The position numbers and the translations under genes were made by a program. DNA of 64,000 nt, taken from NCBI GenBank assembly GCA_015698045.1, contig BLAL01000061.1:2501-66500 (forward strand). The letters are read 5' to 3'. This DNA is from Rhizophagus clarus. Taxonomy: Eukaryota > Glomeromycota > Glomeromycetes > Glomerales > Glomeraceae. Numbering within the stretch: position 1 is the stretch's first letter; the number at the start of each line of letters is the position of its first letter. Shown here one piece after another: positions 10,803 to 21,849 of this stretch. Under the pieces are notes generated by a model. That model was not told the origin of the DNA and searched no databases. It saw only the letters and a list, made by a program, of their open reading frames with translations.

Positions 10803-12110
10803 AAACTTTATATAATATAAAATGAATTATATGTAAAATCGGAATGGCGAATTCAATTATAGCATTTGTATTTGATAAATTATAACAATCATTTTTTTTG
10901 GCACAAGAATAACGATAAAGATTACATATACCGTAATTAATTCTAACCGCGTGAAAAATCAGATAATTCAAATAACAAGAGATCTTATTTTGAGCCGGCA
11001 AAGTTGTATTGCAAATCGGTCTTTTATTACGGCATTACGATACAAGCACCATACTTTGTGATTAATAACTCTAATCATGTAATAATTTTTAGATATCAAA
11101 GGATTATTTTATTTTAATTAAATATCACATAAAGTATAAAACAATTATTCTGGCTATATAAATACATTTAAGGCCGGCAAAGCTGTATTGCAAATCGGCC
11201 CTTCTTATTTGAAAAGGGTAACAATTACATTAAATTAATACGGCACTTATTCAAAAATGTTTAAAAATGTTGCAACTTAATTCTCCAATAATCATCATTG
11301 TTATAATCAAGTTACTTACGACTTAAGCCTACTTTGATTATAAATAAAACGGCACTTCGCACAGACAGAGCTCATGATATATGAGTTATCCCATCATGCC
11401 TATTTTACCCCTTGATAAAGGATTTTCGTTGCATGTACTTTCCTAATCAATGATAATCAAAGTTACTTACGACTTAAGTCTACTTTGATTATAAATAAAA
11501 CGGCACTTCGCACAGATAGAGCTCATGATATATGAGTTATCCCATCATGCCTATTTTAACTATGATTAAAGAATTTACATTATTATTGTAAATATTTTAC
11601 TCATAAGTCATAATGATATCTATTTAGACTTCGACGAATAATGCGACAGAGGAGGCGGAATTATCATAACCAAAATTCGAAGCGAGAGGTCTATGTATAG
11701 TAAATAGATCATCAACTTTGGTACCAGAGTTATTTACAAACTTTAGGTGGCCACCTAGCCCACCTTTCCTATAACACACTATGCACGACGGCAAACGGTA
11801 TAGGAGGCAGACTCTTCTTTCAGAAAGAAAGTTTTTTTTTGAAAAAAAAAATAGTACAATTAAATAGCGTTTAATTAAATGTGATTAATTAACTTTTTAG
11901 GAATAGGCCTTATCAATGCGATCTCATCAGTTTCGATTATCACTGTTCAACCTTATGAATACTTCAGTTATTGTTTGTGAAATCGAACCAACTGGGAATT
12001 CAATGTACAAAACAAGTAGAATATTTAGAATAGTATCTTATATTTATTAGTATAATAAATAATTTCAAAAATCCTATGATGTAAAATTACGAAATATTAC
12101 AATTTAAATA
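10803..12110. other. CACTA 3' internal region with direct repeats, no gene
   Basis: The region is non-coding. CCGGCAAAG(T/C)TGTATTGCAAATCGG occurs at about 10993 and 11172. A 105-base direct repeat lies at about 11303-11408 and 11453-11560, offset 151. The stretch 11600-11860 is less AT-rich and contains the palindrome GGTGGCCACC; its origin is unknown. Confidence 0.6.
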
Positions 12111-12616
12111 TTGGCAAAGGCTATTTTAAATAGAGTAAAATCTTTATTCGACCTGTGTCAAAAGCGGTAAAGTTTACACTAAATATAATATCTCCGGTTT
12201 AAATATCGGCATTTAATTAAAAAAAGGTAAAAATCGGCCGCTAAAATCGGCATTTCTGGATGAAAAATCGGAAGTTAACAAAAATCGGCAAAAAATTAGT
12301 AAAATAATCGGCAAAGCCTTATTGAAGTCGGCAAGGGAATTTTAAATAAGATAAAATCCTTTATTCGAACTATACGAAAAGGGTAAAGTATATAATAAAT
12401 ATAATATCTCCAGTTTAAATATCGGCATTTATTTAAAAAAAGGTAAAAATCGGCCGCTAAAATTGGCATTTATGACTGAAAAATCGGAATTTAACAAAAA
12501 TCGGCAAAAATAGATATGGCTATACTAAAATAAACAAAATTTGGCATATTCTATATTGAAGTCGGCAAGGCTATTTTAAATAGAGCAAAATCCGATTTTT
12601 TTTCATTCGACCTGTG
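12111..12616. repeat. Right subterminal repeats and right TIR of the CACTA element
   Basis: Two complete copies and one partial copy of a roughly 215-base module begin at about 12112, 12328 and 12562. Each starts GGCAAGGCTATTTTAAATA and contains AATATCGGCATTT, AAAATCGGCCGCTAAAAT and AAAAATCGGCAAAAA. The first module contains an internal copy of the element tip (TTCGACCTGTG at about 12149). The true TIR occupies 12593-12616. Confidence 0.85.
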
Positions 12617-12862
12617 TGTGTCACCATAATAAGAATATCAGTTTTCTTAGCGTTTGGTATGGAACAACATGTACATTCCTGGGTTTTTATTAGTATAAAT
12701 TCAAAATATAGTTTTAATAGGTGATGGAATAAGTATATAAGTGAGCCATTTGGCGACAAAACGACGTTAAATTTACCACTAAAGTTGATAAATAACGTCA
12801 TTAATCAAATTTATCGGTATACTATATTACTTTATAAATAACTTAGAGCACCCATATACCTC
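12617..12862. repeat. Subtelomeric repeat copy 3, right part
   Basis: After the second TGT target-site copy, the sequence resumes exactly where copy 3 was interrupted (GTCACCATAATAAGAATATC) and matches 838-1080 of copy 1 to its end (CACCCATATACCTCG). Confidence 0.92.
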
Positions 12863-12954
12863 GAACCCTAAGATAACCCTATCCCCTATCCCTACCCCCT
12901 ATCCCTACCTCTATCCCTATCCCTACCCCTTATCCCTATCCCCTATCTCTATCA
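12863..12954. repeat. Degenerate telomere-like satellite
   Basis: AACCCTAAGATAACCC passes into a C-rich array of CCCTATCCCCTATCCCTAC variants. It occupies the place where a CCCTAA tract sits in the other repeat copies, so it is probably a decayed interstitial telomeric tract. It marks the inner edge of the subtelomeric repeat array. Confidence 0.85.
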
Positions 12955-14225
12955 TAAAAAAAATAAATTTATTGAACAAAATTAATCACCCTTTGCTCTA
13001 ACCATCCCTTATTATAATTTTAAAAGTATACTCATATTTTTTATTTAGCATTCTTACAAAATAACATTAAATAAAAAAATTCTTTTTCCTTTAGTTCACA
13101 CTTCAATTTAATAAAATCTAATCTTAATTTTCATCCAAAAAACGTCCTTAAAAAAAAAAAAAAAATCTTAAAATACCTTATACTATATAATCTATCTAAT
13201 AATCTAATTTGCTATCCTGAAAAAATAAAAAATATATATATATTTATTTTTTACTTTTTATTAATAATAAACAAATTATCGAATTAACTGAATATTTAAT
13301 AAACCATCTGATTACCCAATCAAATTAGTAATATAAAACAAATTACGAAATTAATCAAATATCTAATAAACTATCTAATCAAACTAGTAATCCAAATAGA
13401 TCAATCTGAATTTATTTTTCAACTAATTTTACCAGATAACTGGTTTAATAAATTTAGAATATACCTTTACTTGAAATACTATACACAGATGAATACTATA
13501 TATATAAAGAAAACAGGATTTTTAAAATATCTAGAATACATATCATATATAATACCCAGGTTTAATTAGATTAATAAATGCAAAAAAAATACTAAAACTG
13601 ACTATTCTAGCATTTTTTATATATAAAGTAAAAAAAATACTGAAACTGACTGTTTTATCAATTTTATATATCTAAAATATATATTATATATAAACAATTA
13701 GTAGTCATTTCAAATCATGTGTCAATCATTAATTAAAAAATGATTGGCAAAAAAATTACTAAAAATACTAATATAATATAACATAATTTTTTTTTGAATA
13801 ATGTACCCAAACTTTAATAGACTTTTATTTTTTATACTTTCGTCTATACAGTACATTCCAACACTTTTTTTATATTACAACACTTTTACAAAAAACTTTA
13901 TTATACTTGTCTTTCTTCTATTTTTTTAATTTAACTGCAAGATGCATCTCTTAAATAAAATCTAAACACTATTTTAAATTACCAATTATACATATTTTTT
14001 TTATATACAATCAAGTTACTTAAGCACAAAAATGTGATTAGAATAATAATTTTTGTAAAAATTATAGAATTTTTATTTTGTTATGATAATATTGTCATAT
14101 GACTAATATATAAATGTTTTTTGGAATAATTTATTTAATGCACCCCTGCGTTATAACGTACCCCTTATCACATGTTTAATTGTTTTTATAATCTTAAGCC
14201 ATTAAGCGCATTGCAACTTTTTATT
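12955..14225. other. AT-rich spacer, no gene
   Basis: The region is very AT-rich with many homopolymers (for example poly-A at 13150-13165). No open frame or recognised element was seen. A small palindrome CGTTATAACG lies near 14150. Confidence 0.6.
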
Positions 14226-14490
14226 ATTTTATCATTTCGTCTCCAAAAGGCGTTCCTATAAAAAAACTAATAAAAAAACGTTAAAAATGTTCTTAAACAA
14301 AATTAACAAAAAAAAAGAAATAAACCCTACCTTTTTGTCTCCAGAAGTCTCCAGGGTGCTTCTATAAAAAAAAAATAATAGAGGAACGTTAGGGAATATT
14401 CTTAAACGAGATTAATGAAAAAAAAAGAAACAACCCTTACCTTTTCATTTTCAGATGTCTCTGAGAGCGTTCCAGGTATGGCATTTTTTT
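14226..14490. repeat. Diverged tandem repeat, about 110-bp period, 2.5 copies
   Basis: The unit contains TCTCCA.AAG.CGTTCCTATAAAAAAA, AACGTTA..AAT.TTCTTAAAC and ATTAA..AAAAAAAAGAAA.AACCCT, seen from about 14240, 14345 and 14460. The copies differ at many positions. Confidence 0.7.
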
Positions 14491-15330
14491 TCTTGTCTTT
14501 TTTCAATTTCGTTTTCATATTTCATTTTTATTAACTATTTTTTCTTCTTTTTATGGTTTATCTTTCGTTAATTTATTCTCTTTTTCTTTTCGTTTTCATT
14601 CACTTTCTTCTTTTTCATTATCGCTCCTTTTTCCTTTCATTCTCATAATCGTTTCATCCTTATCCCTATTTTGTCCTCATTATTGTTTCATCCTTATCAA
14701 TCATCATTTCGTCTTCATTATCAATTATCATTTCGTTCTTATCATCAATTATCGTTTTGTCCATCCTTGTTATTCCTTTTATTGATCTTTTGTTCCTTTT
14801 GTCATTGTTTCTTTCATTGCCTTTTTGGTTTCTTTCATTGATTTTTGGTTTCTTTCGTTGCTTTTTTTCATTTCTTTAATTTATCTTTGATTTCTTTCAT
14901 TGCTTTTTCCATTTCTTTCATTGATCTTTGATTTCTTTCATTGCTTTTTTTATTTCTCTCATTACACTTTGGCTTCTTTTGTTGCTTTTTTTTCATTCCC
15001 TTTATTGATTTTCATTCCTCCTTTGCTTCCTTTCATTCTCTTTTATTCCTCCTGTTTTTTTTTCATTCGCTATTTGTTTCTTTCATTCCTTTTAATTCCA
15101 TCTTTGTTTTTTTTTATTTTTTTTTCATTCTCTTTATTCCTTTTCATTTCCCTTTTGTTTTCTCATTCATTTTTATTCTTTTTTTTGTTTCATTTATTCC
15201 TTTTCACTATCCTTTATCTTTTTTGTTCCTTCTTCATTTCTCTTTGATTATCTTTGCTTTCCTTCATCCCTTTTCATTTATCTCTTCTTTATTTTATTCT
15301 TCTGTCATTCTTTCTTACTGTATTTTTCAT
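14491..15330. repeat. Pyrimidine-only low-complexity tract (TTTCATT/TTTCTTT), ~840 bp
   Basis: The plus strand is almost entirely T and C, built from TTTCTTTCATTGC, TTTCATTCCTTT and TTTGTTTC words, with little A or G. Long open frames here (15 kb, both phases) encode only Phe/Leu/Ser/His runs and are an effect of composition, not genes. Confidence 0.85.
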
Positions 15331-15925
15331 TCTTATATATTGCAGTGCATTTGCAATTAGTACAGAACTATAGCATTAATATTACAGTTAAAATTGTGCA
15401 ATTGTGGTTCAATTTTTTTATAAAATCATATATACATTGTGGTGTAATTTTTTTTTTTTTGATTAAAATATAATTTCTTTCATACAATTTTCTTTTATAG
15501 TGATATTAATTATTATTCAACAAATTATTAAATATGAAATTGTCTTTGTAATTATAGATTTTATAAATTATAACGTTAAAGTTTTTTTCTTTTTTGTTTG
15601 ACTAAATATTATTACTATCATATTACCAGTTATGGTATATTAAATCTAGCTAAAATTATGTTAAATCTAGTTAAAATTATATTAATTCTGGCCAAAATTA
15701 AAATCATCCTAAATTGCATTTTTTAAAATTGTACGCACTTTTTTTGGATTATTATATTGCATATCTTTAACTTTTATAATACATTGTATAACAAAATTTA
15801 ATATATTTGGATGATGAAATAAATCCGCCGATATGAAATAATAATAATTAATTTACTTATAATTTGAATACTATAAAACATCAGGTAATTTTTTGATATG
15901 TTTTACAATTACTTAACAGGTTCCA
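15331..15925. other. AT-rich spacer, no gene
   Basis: Only low-complexity AT-rich sequence is visible. A short internal repeat (AATCTAG(C/T)(T/C)AAAATTATGTTAA) lies near 15640-15690. Confidence 0.5.
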
Positions 15926-16226
15926 TAATTTTTTTTTAGTGATGATGCTACATCTGAATTTGATGAATTAGATCCTTCTTGACTTTCTTGATTTGATAAT
16001 TTAGATATTGCATAGTTTATATTTTGAGAAATATTTAAACTATTATTATTAATTACTTTATTATTTGTATATTTAAATTTTGAATTATCATTCCAAAAAT
16101 TTTCTAATTAATAGATAAGAAGTCTTTTATGAATAGTAAAATAATAAGCATTATGTGGTATGTCAGTCATTTTCAAATATTTTACTAGATAAACTGCTTT
16201 TTCATAATTCACTTTGATTGCATTAT

Positions 16227-18687
16227 TAATCTCAGTATCAGAGAAGGAGGAACTCTTTCTGCTGATCCTTCAACCAAATTTTTTTGCTAAAGGATAAAGC
16301 GTCTTTTTCAACAACAACTAGTACAGAAAAAACCTTTATTTTCTCGGAAAGAGTAACAAAACATTACCGACATGACAGAAATAAAACCCAACAACACACA
16401 ATACTACTTAGACCTTTTCATAAACTTGACTTCAGGTTTAGACAAAAAATTTTGTTACGAAAATTTTAGCACTATAATAAAGAAGTCAATGAATAAGAAA
16501 CAAAAGAAACATTACGATAACTTAGTAGACGTAACAGACAACTATTTCTACAACAAAAGCAAACAGGAATATATGCCTGGAGATATGGCAGGTATATGTG
16601 TATACATTCTCTCAGAACTTTGCCAGCCAAAAGATTCTTCGTCAGCGCTCGAGAAACATGCTGCGCCACAGCAGACAACATCCACGAGTCAAGAAGCTCA
16701 AAACGGCAAGGGGGAAGAATATTATACACCAATAATACAACAGAAAGATGAGGAGATTCAAGTGTTACAGACGGAATTAGAAAAAATGAAGAGGATTACC
16801 ATACCGAGCAAATATTCACAAGGGATCAACAAAAAGAAAATAAAAAATTCAGCCGACAAAGTAATACAGCCGATCATAATTTCTAATGACGCAATCTCAC
16901 GTGATATAAATTCAGAGGAGATGAAAGATGTTTACGAAACAACAACCAAGGAGATTCTATTTCACGACATACCAGTGAAATGGTCCGACAATGACGTCAT
17001 TAGCGCATTAAGCCAGATAGGAATTGTCCGCAAATGTACGATAAGACGCCTGCACAAATATGCCTCGGTTAAAGCGAACATAACCTTAACCAAAGAAGCG
17101 GGCAAACTCTTTAAACAAAAGACATTCAATATTATGACAACACTAAACGGCATCAGTTTCTACTTGAGATGGTATCCTGCCAATTGGAAAACTCATCAAA
17201 TCAAACAAAGGAACTCATGGCAAATGACGAAGGATTGGGACCACATAATCAAGAAAGAGGAGATGGACGGAATCATTAAGGAAATCGTTACTAGGTACGG
17301 AGCAGCCTTTGTTAAACCGGTAGTCATCAACAAGAAGCAGAAGATGATCGCCTTTTTCAAAAACGAAGATACCCTATTGAAAGCAATAGGAAAATCTGTC
17401 GCAAAAGATTTCCTAGGACAATGGACCATGCGGGTACAAGACGATAGATTTACCACAAACGCTGGTAAAAAAGATAAAAAGAAGGAGAAACCAAGAAAAA
17501 AGAAGAAGAAAGAAACCGTCCAGAATGGAAAACGTAAGGAGAAACCAATAGAAACCACAGAGAACAAGGAAAGAGATAACCCGAGAAATGAAGAAGCGAT
17601 GGATTTTTCGTCAAGTTATGAAGAAGTATCCTCCCTAACGCAGCCCACACGATCAAGCAAGACCAATGACTTCGATTACACATTAGCAAACGAAGTCCAA
17701 ACAAGTTTTGCAAGTCGGCTAAAGAGCGTTAACGTGGAAAAAGGACCTTTGAAACGAAGATCGACAGAGGAACCAGAGCAAGCACCTCCAATGAAGGAAG
17801 GCGCTAGCACAAGGGATTCCGATGATTACGAGCAATATTTAGATGCGCAAGAAGATTTTGAACGATCTACGACACCAGAAAATCCACCTTCAAGTTCTTC
17901 AAGTTCATTAGGGCAATTGAGAAGGAATCTAGACACACCAATTGATTTTGACATGATGTATAAAAGAATAGCACTGAAAGAACAGGAACGTAGGAAGAAC
18001 AAACAATAATTTTAGAGGGTAGTGTGAATAACAGTTATTACGGGCGTGACTCAAATTTAAGTTTTTTAAATGACCTTGTTTTTCTTAAACAAACCGTCAC
18101 CTAAGAAGTAATTCTTGTTATTAGTAGATTTCTTTTTTTTCTTTTCTTTTTCTTTTATATTTTATATTTTTTTTTCTCTATTTTTCCTTTTATTCAGAAG
18201 ACGTAACGGAAGTCGAACAAATTACACGATCGATTAAGATTCGTGACAACCTTATCGACTAAAACAAACTAAATTCAATCTTATTTGGGCGGAAAGGCTG
18301 AGCGATACGTGTAAGAAAGGCTTATCTTGCAACATCAAAAAGCATCCGATAAAACTCGAATGTAGATAGTAGGCGGTTTATTTAGATTACATCAGACGAA
18401 ATTATAGATTTAATAATCAAAAAACATGTAAAAATTTAAAATAAAAAAAATATTTTTTTCTTTAGTAAAATTATTATTTTAGTAATGCTAGCTTTATTTA
18501 GTTAGAGCACAAATTAGCATGACCGATTTAGATAGTTATTTTTAGACTAGATAAATTAGTTATATGGATTGGATTTATTCCATCTATAGGTGTTTAAAAA
18601 TTATGTATTGCCTTAGGTAATTTTGATAATTAATAAACGCACTACTAATTAAAAAAAAAAAAAAAAAAAAATAATCTCAGTATCAGA
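16227..18687 (+). mobile_element. LINE-derived insertion, ORF1 only, with poly-A tail and 16-bp target duplication
   Basis: The target duplication TAATCTCAGTATCAGA is present at 16227-16242 and 18672-18687. Immediately before the right copy is a run of about 20 A (about 18650-18671). The inserted 2.43 kb contains a single long plus-strand ORF (16372-18009) resembling a LINE ORF1, then a 640-base 3' untranslated part with a pyrimidine tract at 18127-18195. No endonuclease or reverse transcriptase is present. Poly-A plus a target duplication of this length is the signature of target-primed reverse transcription, so the element was probably mobilised in trans or is an internally deleted LINE. 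Confidence 0.85.
16372..18009 (+). CDS. LINE ORF1-like protein (RRM-like), 545 aa
   Basis: This is an intact frame with a Met at 16372, just 3' of an AT-rich leader. Residues 120-140 form a short coiled coil (QQKDEEIQVLQTELEKMKR). Residues about 190-270 look like an RNA-recognition fold (EILFHDIPVKWSDNDVISAL then RKCTIRRL and a second strand-helix block). Residues 365-410 are a lysine-rich basic stretch (KKDKKKEKPRKKKKK), and the C-terminal 140 residues are Ser/Glu-rich and probably disordered. In known LINEs such proteins bind element RNA in a ribonucleoprotein. A decayed relative with the same VKWS motif order lies at 30.2-31.3 kb on the minus strand. No ORF2 follows. Function is inferred from layout; the family match was not computed. 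Confidence 0.75.
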   Translation: MTEIKPNNTQYYLDLFINLTSGLDKKFCYENFSTIIKKSMNKKQKKHYDNLVDVTDNYFYNKSKQEYMPGDMAGICVYILSELCQPKDSSSALEKHAAPQQTTSTSQEAQNGKGEEYYTPIIQQKDEEIQVLQTELEKMKRITIPSKYSQGINKKKIKNSADKVIQPIIISNDAISRDINSEEMKDVYETTTKEILFHDIPVKWSDNDVISALSQIGIVRKCTIRRLHKYASVKANITLTKEAGKLFKQKTFNIMTTLNGISFYLRWYPANWKTHQIKQRNSWQMTKDWDHIIKKEEMDGIIKEIVTRYGAAFVKPVVINKKQKMIAFFKNEDTLLKAIGKSVAKDFLGQWTMRVQDDRFTTNAGKKDKKKEKPRKKKKKETVQNGKRKEKPIETTENKERDNPRNEEAMDFSSSYEEVSSLTQPTRSSKTNDFDYTLANEVQTSFASRLKSVNVEKGPLKRRSTEEPEQAPPMKEGASTRDSDDYEQYLDAQEDFERSTTPENPPSSSSSSLGQLRRNLDTPIDFDMMYKRIALKEQERRKNKQ

Positions 18688-21230
18688 TGACCAATTTTAC
18701 AGATTTATACAGATCAGCAAATCAAAAAATTTTCTGATGTAATTGTTAATAAAATATATTTTTAAGAAGTTTTAAGAGTTTTAATGAATTGCTTAATTGT
18801 TTTCTATTATATAAACCTTGATATGTTTTCGTAACTTTGATTTTTTTATATTTATAGTTATTAACTATATTTTAAACAATAATATTAATTTAATATTCCA
18901 GTATTTTTTATTACTTTTCACCATATACATTATATCATCATTTCTTCTATTATTTAATGTAATATTATATGTTTTATTATAGATAAGATTTATATTAAAA
19001 AATATTTAAGAATGTCTTATCAATTAATATACTCCATATATTATCTGTATACTACCCTTTTGTATACAGTTGCATCAATTAATTCTTTAGAGACTCATAT
19101 TCATCTAATAAATGTGAAAAAACCATATATAGTCAGACCTTTATGTATTAATATTATATATACTGATATAATGATATTTGCATATACTAATAAATTTTTT
19201 ATGTCCTATTTCATAATTAATAAAAAAATCTTATTATACTGATATTATATATAGTTTTATGATATAATGTGTACTGATACTTTTCTTTATTCCTTTAAAT
19301 AATAAGATATACTAATATTTTAAGTTGCACTAATATTAATTCAGGTCGGCACTATAAACTTACCTGTATTAATACAAAGATTTTATGTAAATTACATAAT
19401 ATTTTTAAATTGATATTTGAAAAATCAAACAGAATTAATATTGAAAAATGACTTTGAAAAATTAGATTTTCTTAGCTACCTGAATTTGCATAATACTGAT
19501 AAGAATTGGATTCTTTACTTGCATTATGATTTATTAATAACCTATATGTAACAATAAATCAATATATTGATATTTTTTCTTCAAAACAATTGTATCAGTA
19601 TATAGAGGTTTGATTGTAAATATATTGAAAATCAAAATAATCTTTTATATTATAGATTATATTTAACTACAGTTTCATAACATATGCTTGCATTTTAAAT
19701 AAATTTTCTTTTTATAATTTATTAAATGCTTCCCAATATTCTTTTGATTGCCAATACAGTTTTCTTATTAATATTCATAATTTCCTTCCACTTGGCTTTA
19801 CTAAATAAATTCTTAATATTATTATTTAATATGTTGATGATAAAGAAATAAGCCAGTTTTGTAAATTGCAATTTTAATATATATACATAAAAAACATTTT
19901 TCACATTTTTTTCTGAAGATAAATACCATTCACCATTCACTGGTCAAAGTGGAATGATTTACATAAAGTTTATTGCCTATAAATAGTTGATACATTTGTT
20001 GATTTCAATTGTAATTAAAAATCCTTACTAAATTTAATTTATAGATTGAAATATTAAAATTTATTATAAATTTTATAATTTTAAGTTTATTTTACTAATT
20101 TATAATATATAAATTCTAAATAAATTTAAAATATAATATTTAATTTACATCATAAATTTATTATTAAAATTTAGTTCTATTATGAATTAAAAATAGGTAA
20201 TTTTAGTAAATAAAAATAAAAATAAAAATAAAAAATTTCAGACTTTTTCTTATGGATTTTTTAAAGAGCTTTATAATGCATCTTTTAATAACTAGATCAG
20301 GAATAATAGGATTGAAGATAAGGATCAAGCTTAAGGTGGCTAAAGCTTATTTTAGATTGAGTTTAATACTTCTCTGGTGATCCTTTTAATCAGAAATCTA
20401 TAAAAATTCTATGAAATATTGTAGCAAAATTTATATTTAAATAAAGTATTGTAAAAAACAAGTTATATAATATAAATAAACACATTTTTAAGATTTCAGA
20501 CTGTGTGGTTTATAGATGACAACCACTATAGCATTTTTTTTATTTTTATATGTAAATGTGTCAGAACTATTTATTCTGGTATTTTTATACTGAAACTAAC
20601 AATTTTTTCAAAAAAAAATACCAAAACTGATAATTAAATATAAAAAATATTTTAGCATTTTTCTATATATTAAATATACCAGTTTTTTTTCATTTCAAAA
20701 ATTAACTTTTTTAATATTTTTATTAAAGAAATTAATTTTTTCAATCTATTTTAATAAAGAAATAATTTTTTTTCAATTTGTTTTTCAATTTTTTAAAATT
20801 TTTTATTAAAAATTAATTTTTATAAATAAACCAAATTATACAGATTATCTATAATCTATTTAGATCAATCCAAATCTATGCTGAATTGGATAAATGGGCA
20901 GATTATATGAATCCTCATTTCTATTAAAAATGTAACTTTAAATATAATGATAATTTTTATCTCTTTATTGATTATTTTCAAATTTGAATTTAAGAAAAAA
21001 TGATGTTTTATCAATAGGCCAAAAAAATATTTAAAACCAACTTTATCACTCTAAGTAAATTTGTAGAGAAGCCAAAATTATACTTAATTTTAATTTTTAA
21101 AAGTTATGTATTATTATGAATTATAAAAAAATTTCTTTTTTTATAATTTTTTCTGTACTATTGGCAACCTGACACAGCATTTCAGATGTGTTAAAATGAT
21201 CACACGTGATATCACATTAAACAAATTGCA
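18688..21230. other. AT-rich spacer, no gene
   Basis: The region is AT-rich throughout. Short open frames at 19.0 and 19.7 kb have no coding character. The stretch 20260-20420 is slightly less AT-rich but carries no frame. No repeat boundary was found. Confidence 0.5.
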
Positions 21231-21241
21231 GCTTATCTGTA

Positions 21242-21496
21242 TCACAGTGCTTTTTTGGGAGTAATGCTAGGGTAGTTCCGTAATTTGACAAGAAATTCTC
21301 TATCTTCTGCGTGTTTCAGATAATCAGCAGTATATTTTTCTATTTGACAGAACTGATTATTTCGGAAGAGCATGCTACATGCCAAGTATAACTCATGTGA
21401 ACAAGAAGAATACGATTTGCTGGATGCTTTGCTGGAACAAAATATGAAAATAATTACCAATGCTCTTCAAATTGATCCAGAAAATTCAGAACACTA
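21242..21496. pseudogene. Two coding-like fragments in opposite orientations
   Basis: On the minus strand, 21242-21345 reads QIEKYTADYLKHAEDREF and continues to an Ala-Leu end. On the plus strand, about 21390-21496 reads EQEEYDLLDALLEQNMKI then TNALQIDPENSEH and a stop. Both look like real protein pieces rather than shadows of each other, suggesting a local inversion in a dead gene. The family is unknown. Confidence 0.35.
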
Positions 21497-21849
21497 GCTA
21501 ATAATTTTATTTTTCTAGTGGCAGTTTCACATCACGCTATTATTATTTATTAACACATGCACAAGCTGGTACTTTATTAATTGATTGATTTCAAGATATA
21601 TTAGAAGTATAGTAGATATGTACAATGTCCTTCTCAATATTTATGCTTGATATATCATTATTTTTTTTTGATAGCTTACAATAGATTACAACAGAATACT
21701 GTATATAATTTGTGTATACTAATATTCATTAAGGTTATGAACATAACCAAATCAATCACTTCTTTAATTATGTACAATAAATAGATTTTTATCTAATGAA
21801 AAAGACAATAGTTATAAAAAGTTAAAATAAAAAAAAAAATAAACGTCAC

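Larger units (their letters stand above)
2778..12616. mobile_element. CACTA (EnSpm/CMC) DNA transposon, 9839 bp
   Basis: The element is bounded by perfect 24-bp terminal inverted repeats beginning CACAGGTCGAATG and continuing with eight A and TCG (2778-2801 and 12593-12616). It is flanked by a 3-bp target duplication TGT (2775-2777 and 12617-12619). Removing the element and one TGT rejoins the two halves of subtelomeric repeat copy 3 exactly as in copies 1 and 2. CAC termini, 3-bp duplications, subterminal repeats (many AATCGGCA/TGCCGATT words) and a Tnp2-type transposase are hallmarks of CACTA elements. Two genes lie inside: an SR-rich/coiled-coil gene on the minus strand (3810-5901) and the transposase on the plus strand (7586-10802). 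The transposase is broken, so this copy is probably not autonomous. Confidence 0.95.
15926..18760 (-). pseudogene. Decayed gene fragment split by a LINE insertion (unknown family)
   Basis: Minus-strand sequence at 16095-16242 reads as a coding-like segment (DTEINNAIKVNYEKAVYLVK, then YLKMTDIPHNAYYFTIHKR) ending in a stop. Another piece near 15940-16030 reads SNQESQEGSNSSNSD. The segment is cut at 16242 by the LINE insertion and would continue beyond 18672, where only a few codons can be followed before a stop. The family is not recognised. Confidence 0.4.

Noticed and set aside
11600..11860. Possible small RNA gene in a GC-richer patch
   Set aside because: No clear pol III boxes or cloverleaf could be drawn; the palindrome alone is not enough.
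2778..12616. Interpretation as a giant virus-like or helitron insertion
   Set aside because: Perfect CAC-ended TIRs, a 3-bp duplication and a Tnp2-type core settle it as a CACTA element.
14900..15360. Two long Phe/Leu/Ser plus-strand frames
   Set aside because: Produced by the pyrimidine-only tract, which lacks A and so lacks stop codons; hydrophobicity is compositional, not membrane protein evidence.
16472..17713. Minus-strand frames opposite the LINE ORF1
   Set aside because: Shadows of the intact 545-aa plus-strand frame, which has the poly-A tail on its 3' side.
19012..19242. 76-codon plus-strand frame
   Set aside because: Tyr/Ile-rich AT composition, no splice sites or relatives.
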